DNA from: Adenophora triphylla var. japonica
Lineage: Eukaryota; Streptophyta; Magnoliopsida; Asterales; Campanulaceae
Direction of reading: 5' to 3'
Assembly: GCA_022495995.1 (NCBI GenBank)
Contig: JAFEMH010000525.1
Coordinates: 419,501 to 483,500, forward strand
DNA length: 64,000 bases
The translations under genes and the position numbers were made by a program. The first letter of the stretch is position 1. Each line of letters opens with the position of its first letter. The notes beneath the pieces are model-generated. The model had not been told where the DNA came from, ran no database searches, and saw nothing but the letters and a program-made list of their open reading frames with translations. This document shows positions 9,180 through 19,202 of this stretch, one piece after another.

Positions 9180-11899
9180 ATGGCCAGGAACGGTGATGTG
9201 TTTGCTGCTCAGTCTGCTGGAGGTTTGGGTCCGATGGGTCAACCGGGTTTGAACGATATGTTTGCAGAAGAGTTGAGAATAACTTTGGAAGCCGCTTTGG
9301 CTAGGGAACATGAGGCCCGCTTGTTGGATCAGAATGCTAAGGCCCGAGAGGAGGAGGCCCATACCCGCTTTGTCAAGGCTATGAGAGCCAAGGGAATCGC
9401 AATACTCAGTCGAGAAGATGGATCTTACGAGGAAATTACTGAAGAGGGCAACAACGGGATTGGATCTGTTTCTCCTGCCCAGCTTGCCCAACCCAGCTAC
9501 AATGCTATGCCTCCTCCCACGAGCTATGCCCCGCGCCCAGATCAAATACCGTCCCCGTGAATGATTGGGAATGCCCAAGGAAGGTTTCCTCCCCCAACCC
9601 CTCAAGCGTATAACCAAGTTGCTTAGCAGGGTCTCAGCAAGAGTAGTGGCAAACCGTCGAATTTCTTCGATCTCACATCCTCTCCAGCTCCCAACGCCAC
9701 AATGCCGCAGGTTCAGTTCGGATCTCAGTTCCAAGCAAGTTACTCCCAACCCCAATTCAGTATGTACCCCGACAGTTATCCGTATGGTCAGTCTAATCTG
9801 CAGCAGAATGGTCAGTACCGTCTTTTAGGAAATCAGATTTGTCAGGACAGTATTCCACAGTATCCGCAGTCTCAGCGCTAAGGCAACTTTCCTCGGCCCA
9901 CAGTTTGTTCTCCTCTCACCCAGCATCTGTATGGTTCCACCCCGTATTCAGCTCCTTGCATTAGTACTGGATTTTCTACACTTGGTCAGTTTGGAGGTCA
10001 GTTAGTGCAGTTCAGTCCCCAGAATCCCAGTGTTCAGTTTAATGGTTATGACATGTACGGGAACAAGATTCCCAGCTCAGTCAGTTTGTTGGATAGCAAT
10101 ATAAGTATCCCCAGTACTTTCAGTCTTCCCTCGGCTGCTTTGCCCATTAGATATGCTCCTGAGTTCCCAGTACCGTTTCAACAGTAGCTCCTGCTATTCC
10201 CCAGATCCTGGGTTAGACGCCAGAAGTGACAGCTTTATTGAAGCAGATGCAGCAACAAATCGATAGATTGACTGTGGGTTCTAGTGGTCTCAAGGTGGTG
10301 GACCCAGCTCAAGTAACGCCCCTGCCCCATAAGTTCAAGATGCCAAAGATGGATTTTGATGGTACGGCCTGCCCAAAGACTCATGTGGATACATACGTCA
10401 TGACAATGGGGGCGATGGGCTGCACGCCCGAGTTCATGGCTTCTCATTTTCATCTGACTTTGAAAGGACCTGCGCTTACTTGGTTCTTGGCTCTCAAGCA
10501 AGAATACCGCTCCACCTGGAGCCAGATCACAGAGACTTTCTTGGAGAAGTATAGAGGCAATCTGGAATGGCGTATCACCCGAGACGACTTAGTGGGGACC
10601 ATTCAGAAGAATGACGAGTCGATCACAGAATTCTATAAGCGGTGGAATGCCAAACTTAACGAGCTCTCGGAGCCAATCCCCCTTCAAGATCAGAAAGATA
10701 TCTTCTTTTCATGCGTGAAGCCGGTGCTAAGGAAAGCCATCGGAAAAGGTTGGTACCCAGATCTCAGGGAAATGGTTGGAATGGGCGCTCGCAGTGAGAA
10801 CAGGCTTTTTAATCAAACTCCGGGTGTGAATGTTAGTGGTAGTAACGGAAGTGGAGGATTCAGGTATCGGACAACTAACCCAGTCTCTGCCATGGCATCG
10901 AAGGGAAGAGAAGTGGTTAAGGACAACATCGTCAATAATCTGTAAGGAGGAGGTAATAATGGGCCCAATAGTGGGAGATTCCAGCCGAAACCGCAACGAA
11001 AGTTTGATGACTTGGGTATGACTACGGAAGAGGTTTACAATGGATTGCTCAGAACCGGTATGATAAGGCAGCTGGAGAACTACAATCCTGCTAATCCCAA
11101 TCCCATTCTTGACACAAGCAAATATTGTCGGTTCCATCAATACCCGGGGCACACCACCAATACTTGCTTCACCCTCAAGAGGATTATCCAAGGGCTTGTA
11201 GATGAAAAGAAGATTGAGTAATCCCCTCGTCCTAACGTCGTCAGCAACCCTCTGCTCAGCAACAACATGAATCTTATCGATTTTGGTCAAGACTGTTTCG
11301 TCAATGTAATAGAGTTTGGAGAGTCTGTAAATGGAAATGTTAGTGGTTATTGTAATAAGGTCGTGACTGATGTAATTCCTTGTTCCGATGAAATGAAAGA
11401 TAACTTTTGCTACGTTTTGTATCTTGATGATTTGTATGATTTGAATAATGCTGCCGATTATGATTATTATGAAGAGCGCTTGGTTGTCAACGCTATATCC
11501 TCTATGGTTAACAGAGAGTCCCCAATCTCTTTGGAGGAACTCTGGATAGCAGCTAATGTGGAGGCGCCATTGTCCGTGAATGAGATAAGACAGGCGGCAT
11601 GGCCATACAGCACTCGTCCTGCTCCGATTACGCTAGCTGAACTCAAAGAGGCCAGTAAAAATTTTGTGGTTGAGATTGATCAAGAGGTTAATTTGTTGAC
11701 TCGATCTGGAAGAATGTTGGGAATAGATAGTGCTGATCTATCTGGGAAAGGCAAGGGAGTTGTAGTTTCGAATCCCCAAGACTCTCAAGATCCCTACAAA
11801 TCAGCAAGAAGTGAGGAAATCCGCGAAGACCCGATTTTGACGCAGTTAAAGAGAACCCAAGCTGATATCTCTTTATGGTCTCTGCTCACATCCTCCTAC
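9180..11899 (+). pseudogene. B1 gag, broken by stop codons and by insertion of element C
   Basis: The start chosen is ATG 9180 (MARNGDVFAAQS), because the matching B2 ORF begins MVGNGD at 51283. Domains: a charged coiled-coil-like N-terminus (ARE.EARLLDQNAKAREEEAHTRF), a Gln/Ser/Pro-rich linker, then a gag capsid domain at about 10330-10780 (GPALTWFLALK, FLEKYRGN, ESITEFYKRWNAKL) and a zinc knuckle CRFHQYPGHTTNTC at about 11130. In-frame stops occur at 9558 (TGA), about 9624 (TAG), about 9880 (TAA), 10185 (TAG), 10943 (TAA) and 11219 (TAA), with one frameshift between 10187 and 10226. Most stops are one C-to-T change from CGA, CAA or CAG. The ORF is then open from 11267 to the C insertion at 11900, and the frame resumes at 27949. 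Confidence 0.85.
11895..11899 (+). repeat. Target-site duplication of element C (left copy)
   Basis: CCTAC at 11895-11899 directly precedes the C LTR; the identical CCTAC at 27944-27948 directly follows the other LTR. The B2 element preserves the unoccupied site (CCTAC at 53996-54000). Confidence 0.95.
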
Positions 11900-12060
11900 T
11901 GTGAGTACCCCAACCCGAACTCATGTTTTGGGTCCACTTTAATTGATTTTTGGGCTTACATAATTGCTAAAGAAGCAAATTAAGTCCAATTATACCACAG
12001 CCCATCCAACCCATTAGGCCTGCCAGCCATTCGGCCCAAGTATGTCAAAATGATGTACGC

Positions 12061-12145
12061 TGTCGTCCGACATGGGACGATACTAAGGCGGTTTAACTGC
12101 CTCTATCGGACGACATAGCCCTTCCCATCAGCTTGCCTATAAATA
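12061..12145 (+). promoter_or_regulatory. LTR core promoter: palindrome pair plus TATA box (C, 5' LTR)
   Basis: TGTCGTCCGACA at 12061-12072 and TATCGGACGACA at 12104-12115, then TATAAATA at 12138-12145 after 22 bases. The pair spacing is 43 bp. Confidence 0.6.
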
Positions 12146-12797
12146 CAAGGCATGGCTGGTCATTTTGAGAGGACTTGGAGAGAGGATTGGGAGGATACCA
12201 ACATAATAGAGGGGAAACTCTGCACAAATAGAGTCTCTCTCTCTCTCTCTCATACCCACACACTCACCTCCCTCCTCACACACACACATACACCAAGGCC
12301 AAGACTCAAAGAAACCCTCTTTGTTGGTGTGTTGAAGGGGTGGACACCATACTACTGGTGATCTTACCTTGTGGACTACAATAGGTAGTCACTAAACCCT
12401 TCTCTCTCTTTAAATAACTCTTCCATACATTTATACTACCTTGCATGCTTACTTGCTTTAATATTATGTAGAAATCGGGATTTTTGCATGATAAAGGTGG
12501 TGGAGAAGTGAATCTTCATTATTCACTTCTCCCCACATCAGATCTGGACATTAGGTGGCATTAACATCAATAAAGTTTGGATCTTTGCTTATTTACATTG
12601 AGTTAGGAGGTGATGGCTACTTCAAAGTGGCCATAAACATGTGATTTATCACATTTGGCCACTAAAGCCATGTGATCCTCCCATAATACTCACATAATAC
12701 TGTTATATTACTGTTTACAGTTAATAAAGGTGCTTGGTTAGCCTTGAGAATAAAGGAGGAATCAAACAGACTGAAGGGCACTCATATAGACCACTCC

Positions 12798-13249
12798 TGT
12801 CGGACGACACAGGACTCTCTGGAGATCCTGTGTCATACGACATGGAGCTCCCAGAAGACTATAAAGTCTTTCTTGGACTTCAGATCTGTCAGATTTATCC
12901 CCCTTAGTAACTCAAAGCTTACCTAAGCATTTTTTGGCTCATGAGCCACTATTTGGGTGCCTAAGGTCTGTTTGGGTGCGATCTACTTAATGGAGGCGGT
13001 TTGCCACATGACATAGATGACTTCGGATGTTCTATGTCATATGACCTCCGTATCATTAAAAGTCAATCATGACTTTTTCTACTCCAATCAACCCCCAAAC
13101 TGGGCTTAGACCTTCAAATAGTGTCTTCAATGGGAGAAATAAATGCCATTTCAGTTCCAGAATAGCTTGGTCATTGTAAAGGACAATCTAACCATGAAGC
13201 ATCATGTCGTCCAACATCCCCTTTCTGGGAAATCCTGTGTCGGACGACA
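12798..13249 (+). promoter_or_regulatory. Three further palindrome pairs in C LTR
   Basis: Pairs: TGTCGGACGACA 12798 with TGTCATACGACA 12831; TGCCACATGACA 13002 with TGTCATATGACC 13035; TGTCGTCCAACA 13205 with TGTCGGACGACA 13238. Every pair is spaced exactly 33 bp start to start. The 3' LTR keeps them (for example 27078 and 27111). Confidence 0.55.
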
Positions 13250-13663
13250 TCGGAGCTTCCTGAGCAGATTGTCCTAACCTTCTTCCTTGTTATGAAAATC
13301 ATAATATGTAAAGGGTGTGCCCCCTGTCATGTCTCACAAGTTGTATCCAGTCTTTACGTCATCAATGAACTGCCAAATTTGCATGCCTAGCTTGTCGACA
13401 CATATTGCACACACAATTTGAATGTATATAATTGTCCAATTTTTATTGAAAGTCTCGAAAGAGGCGTGTTGGGTGAACTCTCTAGTTCTTCCCAAACACG
13501 TAACCAGACTCCTGAACCCAAAATTCTCTTTAAAATAGGTTTTTCAATGTTTTCCTTTAAAAATGGCGTGGCGACTCCCAAAAACCGAAATTTCCAAAAC
13601 TTATCATATCATTACAAATACCAAATGATATCATAAAATTTTTTCGGGCGAGCGTTCATTCAG

Positions 13664-13682
13664 TGGCGACTCCGCTGGGGAC
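13664..13682 (+). promoter_or_regulatory. Primer-binding site of element C
   Basis: TGGCGACTCCGCTGGGGAC lies one base after the LTR end CA. It is nearly identical to the B1 site at 7839. Confidence 0.7.
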
Positions 13683-15286
13683 ATACATTGAAAAACTTTT
13701 TGTGTTTTTTTTTTAAAAAAATGAAGACGATACTTGGTATATATGTGGAAACCACTAACCTTCCTGTATCGCTCCCTAACCCGGGGCTTGGGATAAATGG
13801 TGGTCTAACAATCCCACGTATCGGTATCATTCTTCTATTTTCTAAAAAAAAAGAGAAAAGTTTTTCTTAAGAGAGTCTAACTTTATTTAAATCAACTCGG
13901 ACAATTTCTACATTCTCCTTGTGTGTGCATTTGTGTCATTTTGTGTGCTCATGTGAGCCTTGCCATGCTCTATGTGCTTTGGTATGTGGCACTTCTGGGA
14001 GCCGGGGCTTCCCCTTTGCTATTTGCTCTTCCCGCTGATCAGAACAGGGCAGGATGGCGCTGGATTACAGTTGCTGGTAAAATCTGACATTTGCGGCAGT
14101 CCCCTTTTGTCATGCTTTGACTCATTCTCTTGTTTTTTCCTTTGCATATTGCATAAAAAAAACAACAAAAAAAAATCTTTTACAAAAAAGCAAAAAAATA
14201 TTTTCCTAGAAAAATACCTTCACACTACTCGCACGCTACCCGCACATAGAGTTAGAACCCGGGAGTGTACGGATGGCATCGCGGAAAGTGACGTGTTTCG
14301 CTAATGCTTGAGCGCCTAAAGTCCTCCTAGCCTGTGAGTCAGCCAACACTTGTCCGTGACACACTTTCTACTTTGACCGGTTGGTTTTTGGCCAATACTG
14401 TTCAAAACATTTTCTAAACTCGGTTTTCAAAATTTTCTCACAAAGTCCGAGTCATGCTTCATCTCAAAAAAAAAAATATTGGCATACTCTCCCTCCTTAT
14501 GTCAAAATTATGAAATAACTCGACGTTAGTACATGTCAAAATCTTGACATATCTCGACGGAGGTACATATCGATTTCTTGACTTGGCTTCGTAAGAAGTC
14601 ATGACGCGTTCTCGACATGTGTCAACGCGAGACCATGTCGAATTCTTGACGCATACTAACGAGAATTATGTCAAAATTTTGCCGCTAAGCGACGAGAGGC
14701 CAAGCCAGATTTCCAACTCGAAAAGAGGAGAGGTCATGCCCAATTCTTCCAGGGTTTTACCTGCAAATTGCGGTCTCGTACATTCAAACGTACGTTCGAC
14801 CCTCTCTCCTCCCGAGTTTAGACATTGACTTGGACTTGGTTTTGAAAACCCCGAGTTTGACTTGTTTTGGCTCGTATGCCCATTGGTTCGTTCTCCCTTT
14901 TGATTGGTGGGTTCCACGTGCCCTATAGGACCTCTGCCGGGATTGTCCGTCCCGGAGGTGCAATACAGGTGGAATACTGGGGGTCTATAGAAGTAGTGAT
15001 GGAACCCACTGATCCAAGTGTCCCCCTTTTCCAACCATTCCTAGGATCAATAAAAATCATTTTTATAAACAAAAAAAAATATATAAAAAAAAGAGAGCAT
15101 ATGCATGAGTCCGTCCTAAGCCTATCCTCTCCCCCACCTAAAACCGTTCTCTCCCCCTTTCAGCAAGCAAGTATTGGGTCAGAGTTCCAGGCGGTCGGTT
15201 AATCAGTTTCTCTCCAGTCAGGGGTTCGTTTCCAGTAGTCTAAGATAAACCGTAAAATCGTCAGCTTCAACATTCCATTGTTAAGA
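13683..15286 (+). other. Untranslated leader of element C
   Basis: A block at about 14225-14330 (TTAGAACCC, GATGGCATCGCGGA, CTTGAGCGCCTAAAG) is conserved with the B1 and B2 leaders. From 14500 to 14770 there are degenerate short repeats containing CTCGAC/CGACG and ATGTCAAAATCTTGACAT-like hairpins, ending in the shared CGACGAGAGG...CATGCC block. A-rich runs lie at 14150-14200 and 15070-15100. No coding sequence is seen. Confidence 0.5.
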
Positions 15287-16006
15287 ATGGCCAATATGGT
15301 AGTCAACCGTGCTGGTAACCAGACACCAGGTGGGGCTCCCCCAGCTCAACCCATACCTCACATCTGGTATGATGTGTGTGACTATGAAGATTGTTTGGAA
15401 GATGAATATCAGGACTGGATCAATGAAGATGCTCCTTCAAGAAAGAAGAAGAAGAGGAAGTCCATGCAACAGAAATTGAAGGAGGGATACGAAGCTGGAG
15501 ACGAGAGTGTGGGAATTTTAGGCGAACCCTCAGGCAAATTTGACTATTACGTCAGTTACCCCAAAAGGCCCACCAGGGAAACGGTCAGCCAAAACGAAGT
15601 CCAGCCCAACCCTCTCATTGTCATTGGTCCTCTCAGGATAAAGAGTTCTGAGTCTATCGCCACTGCGAAGTCCGACAAAAAGCCGGCTGATTTGAAGGCA
15701 GAACATAAGGCTCCAATGGAATACAGAGTTAACCAAAGTAGAACCAAGGTATCTCCCGAGGAAAACTTCATCAACGTCATCCAGGTTAACCCTCCTTTTG
15801 GCCGCACAGATAAGGTTGTGATCAATAAGGAGGAGCTGACTTATTCGCGGGGTATTGACAAGATAAGCCAGACCCCTCAGCCAATAAGTCCGTTTGTCAT
15901 GAACGAACTAGCCAAGGGATTGCATCAGGTTTCTCTAACCCCCCGCACCGTCTTCTCAAAATATCGGCTCACCAATGATTTCCGACAAGTTCCCCGGTCG
16001 GCCTGA
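15287..16006 (+). CDS. Sense ORF of unknown function at the gag position of element C
   Basis: An intact 239-codon ORF starting MANMVVNRAG. An ATG nine bases upstream (15278) is in frame, but the pattern M-A-N parallels the B1/B2 gag start. It shows a Pro-rich N-terminus, an acidic patch (YDVCDYEDCLEDEYQDW, about residues 28-45), then a basic patch (SRKKKKRK, about residue 51) that could bind nucleic acid or act as a nuclear signal. There is no gag capsid signature, zinc knuckle or protease triad. It occupies the place of gag just before pol. It may be a rearranged gag N-terminus plus linker, or a captured sequence. I do not recognise a family. Confidence 0.5.
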   Translation: MANMVVNRAGNQTPGGAPPAQPIPHIWYDVCDYEDCLEDEYQDWINEDAPSRKKKKRKSMQQKLKEGYEAGDESVGILGEPSGKFDYYVSYPKRPTRETVSQNEVQPNPLIVIGPLRIKSSESIATAKSDKKPADLKAEHKAPMEYRVNQSRTKVSPEENFINVIQVNPPFGRTDKVVINKEELTYSRGIDKISQTPQPISPFVMNELAKGLHQVSLTPRTVFSKYRLTNDFRQVPRSA

Positions 16007-18608
16007 AGCCTCCAGTTTTCTGAAAAACAATAGCAGGAGAAAGCAAAAGTCCAACCCGTATCAAAAGCTTCGAGTCAAATAAGTAGAGTAGGGTCAAGAG
16101 TCAGTCAAGGATCTTCGAATCCCAGTCCTCAGAGTCTTTTGTTATTGAGTTCGAGTCTCTAGATAGGTCTGATACTCTCACGGTTGATGATAATCACCGT
16201 GTCTTTAACTCTGTCTTCCCTTTTGCATTGAATGAAATGGTTGACCTTTCTGCGTATCCCTTAATTGCCACCTTAACAAATGATAAGTTAACTAAGACAA
16301 ATCTTAATGACTTAAAAGTGGTTAATAATGATTCATTTGAAGAGGACACAGACTTTTTAGATGAAAACTTTTTAAAAGATAATATAAAGCAGGTTTTTGA
16401 CCGAGACGACAATCGGGCCGAAGCTGCCAATGAGGTATTAAATACAGTGAATTTGGGAACTACTGAGGACCCAAAGAGACACAGATTGGCAGTTTCTTCA
16501 CCGGGGAAGAACGGGAATCCCTCATTGCTTTGCTCAAGGAGTACATGGATGTATTTGCCTGGTCCTACAAGGACATGCCCGAGTTAGACACTTCAACTAT
16601 CGAGCACCGAATACCCCTGGACTCAGAAGCCAGGCCAGTCAAGCAGAAGCTCCGCCGGATCAAGCTAGAGTGGTCTCTCCAGGTCAAAGAATAAATAGAG
16701 AAGCTACTCAGAGTGGGTTTCATTAGGGTGGTCGAATACCCCAAGTGGTTGGCCAACATAGTAACGGTTACCAAGTCGAATGGCAAAGTCAGGGTTTGTG
16801 TGGACTTCAGAGACCTAAACAAAGCTAGCCCAAAGGATGACTTTCCTTTGCCCAATATCGATCTATTGGTGGACACTACAGCCAGTTACGAAGTCAAATC
16901 ATTCGTGGATGGCTTTGCGGGTTACAATCAGATTAAAGTCGCCGAGGAAGATCAGGAAAAGACTGCCTTCACCAGCCCTTAGGGAACCTTTTGTTACACG
17001 GTTATGCCCTTTGGCCTAAAGAATGCCGGCGCCACCTACCAACGAGCAGTCACTGCACTCTTTCATGACATGATCCACAAGGAGATTGAGGTCTATGTTG
17101 ATGACATGATTATTCACTCCAAGGGATCAGATGGTCAACACTTGATCGACCAATTCAAGGAGGTCACTTTCCACTACCTACCCCGGGACAAGAACAGGTT
17201 CGCAGATGCCTTGGCCACTTTGGCCTCTTTGGTGGAAATTCCAGAGGGAAAATTAGCAAAACCATTCAGGGTTGGGAGGCGCGAGAACCCCGCCTACTGT
17301 TGTCTGATCGAACTAGAAAAGGTCGATGACTTGTGGTACAGCCAAATCTTTCAGTACCTTAAGCATGGCGAAGCCTCGTTCCCGACATAAGAGGATGGTA
17401 GACTAAAAGAAGGTCTCCGCGCCAAAAGTTTACAAGCTTTGAAAAGGTTGTCTGCCCAGTACGTTATTCTAGGAGATGACTTATGGAAGAAAAGGCACCG
17501 AGGGCCACTTCTACTATGCATCAGCAAGTCTAAGGCCAGAAAGGTCATGGAAGAAGTCCATGGTGGCGCATGTGGACCACATATGAATGCCCGAGCCTTG
17601 ATGTTCAGCATACTCAAGATGGGTTATTATTGGATCTCCATGGAAACTGACTGTATTCAGTATGTGCGAACCTGCGATAAGTGTTAGCGGTTCTCCAATC
17701 TCAACCATATACCTCCCCACGATCTCTAATGCATGAGCACCCCTTGGCAATTCGCAACTTGGAGGATCGACGTTATTGGAAAGATAACTCCTGCTGGCAG
17801 TAACGGGCACGAGTTCGTGTTGGTCGCTGTGGATTACTTCACCAAGTGGGTTGAAGCGGCGTCCTACAAGGTCCTAAACTCCAAAAAGGTGGCCCGCTTC
17901 ATAAAAGAAAACATTATGTGCCGATATGGGGTTCCAAATGAGATTATCTCAGACAACGGGTCACACTTCGAGGGACACACCGACAAACTGCTCACAGAAT
18001 TCAGGATCAAGCGGCACAAGTCCTCCCCGTATCGCCCTCAAACCAATAGTGTTGTCGAGGCTGCGAACAAGAATCTAGAAAGGATCATCCGGAAGATGGC
18101 TGAAAAGAGCCGGGATTGGCCTGAGAAGCTTCACTTAGCACTTTGGGGCTACCGTACTTCAGTAAGAACGGCCACCGGTGAAACCCCGTTCGCTTTGACA
18201 TATGGGATGGATGCCGTTTTGCCCATCGAATTAGAAATACCATCTCTTCGGGTTCTGCTTGAAAATGAGGTCAACGAGATAGATTGGCTTCAGAGTCGAC
18301 ATGACGAGTTAGCTCTCCTGGACGAGCGAAGGCTTAAGGCGATGGAGCACATCCGGGCTTATCAGAAGCGCATGGCTAGGGCCTTTGACAAGAAGGTATA
18401 TCCCCGCGACATTAAAGTGGGTGACTTGGTCCTAAAAGAAAAGCCGCCGAATCAGTTCAGTCCTTTGGGCAAGTGGGCTCCAATCTGGGTAGGCCCGTAT
18501 CTGGTAAAAGAGATCTTCTCTGGCGGAGCAATGAAGTTGACAGATTTGGATGGTAATCCCTTCATGCACCCGGTGAACGGCGACAAACTGCGCCGCTATT
18601 ACGTCTGA
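16007..18608 (+). pseudogene. Element C pol: truncated RT fused in frame to integrase
   Basis: The pre-RT linker (MVDLSAYPLIATLTNDKL) starts near 16237. RT motifs follow: WLANIVTVTKSNGKVRVCVDFRDLNKASPKDDFPLP and YVDDM (about 17095). After KGSDGQH (17140) the sequence jumps to QFKEVTFHYLPRDKNRFADALATLASL, which is the end of the second RNase H in B1. Roughly 1.1 kb, containing the RT thumb, RNase H and most of aRH, is missing and the frame is kept. Integrase follows: a CxxC zinc site (RTCDKC, 17680), D (RIDVIGK), D (IISDNGSHF) and E (AANKNLERI), ending KLRRYYV at 18608. Stops interrupt at about 16692, 16979, 17387, 17685 and 17729. The last integrase ORF (17733-18608) is open. Confidence 0.85.
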
Positions 18609-18709
18609 ATCGAGTCTCCCCCTCTATAAAAAAAAAAGGAAAAAAAAAAGAAAAAAAAAAGAAAAGAAAAGGAAGAGAAAAAAAGAAAGAAAAACAAAAG
18701 CGCGAAAAT

Positions 18710-18975
18710 AATGTACCCAGACGAGACTGAAAACCTCTCAAAAGGCAGTCCGTGCAAAACAAAGGGCGCGCTCGGTGCTAAAAGAACATACCCAACTAGG
18801 CCGAAAACCCTAAAAACGGGCGGTCTAGATAAAAAAACAGGGTTGCACCATTTGTCCCCCTTCTATCTATCCCTTTCTCAAACACAAAGTTAATTGGGTC
18901 GAACTACGGAGACCTGAGCCCCTTAGTCCATTCTGTAAAAGGGGAACGTAGGCAGCCATTCGCGGTTCTGTCTTA
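18710..18975. promoter_or_regulatory. Conserved non-coding block between pol and the antisense gene (C)
   Basis: Landmarks in order are GAGACTGAAAACCTC, GCGCGC/TCGGTGCTAAAAGAA, CAGGGTTGCACCAT, TCGAACTACGGAGACCTGAG and AAAAGGGGAACGTAGGCAGCC. The same order occurs in B1 (33150-33425), B2 (59100-59365) and, inverted with its element, D (45440-45645). It lies where sense pol and the antisense gene converge, so a two-way 3'-end or termination role is possible. An A-rich run (18626-18700) precedes it. Confidence 0.6.
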
Positions 18976-19202
18976 AAATCATAAAAATCACCAAATCCTG
19001 TCAACAGTTGTATTTGTGATTACCAAAATGTGACTTGATTAAGTTCTGAAGTAATTTCAACTTTCATCACATTAATACATTCCTTGATGAGTTCAAGCAC
19101 GGTTTACTCTCGACACATTAACATTAGCAAAAATAATATCTTTTTGAAAAAGAACATCTAAATTGTCTGTGTCGGCATACAAGGGATACAATGATAGGTC
19201 AC

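Larger units (their letters stand above)
11900..13662 (+). repeat. 5' LTR of element C (1763 bp)
   Basis: It starts TGTGAGTACCCC and ends GAGCGTTCATTCA. Its pair is 26186-27943. It contains a TATA box (12138), a CT/CA microsatellite (12232-12290) and four palindrome pairs. The last ~250 bp (GGGTGAACTCTC, GGCGTGGCGACTCC, TCGGGCGAGCG) are shared with the B LTR end, showing common descent of the two families. Confidence 0.95.

Noticed and set aside
9174..9755. 193-codon minus-strand ORF opposite gag
   Set aside because: Mirror frame of gag coding sequence; not conserved in B2 and no motif. Genuine antisense genes lie 3' of pol.
10727..11290. 187-codon minus-strand ORF opposite the zinc-knuckle region
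   Set aside because: Shadow of the gag frame; no start context or conservation in B2.
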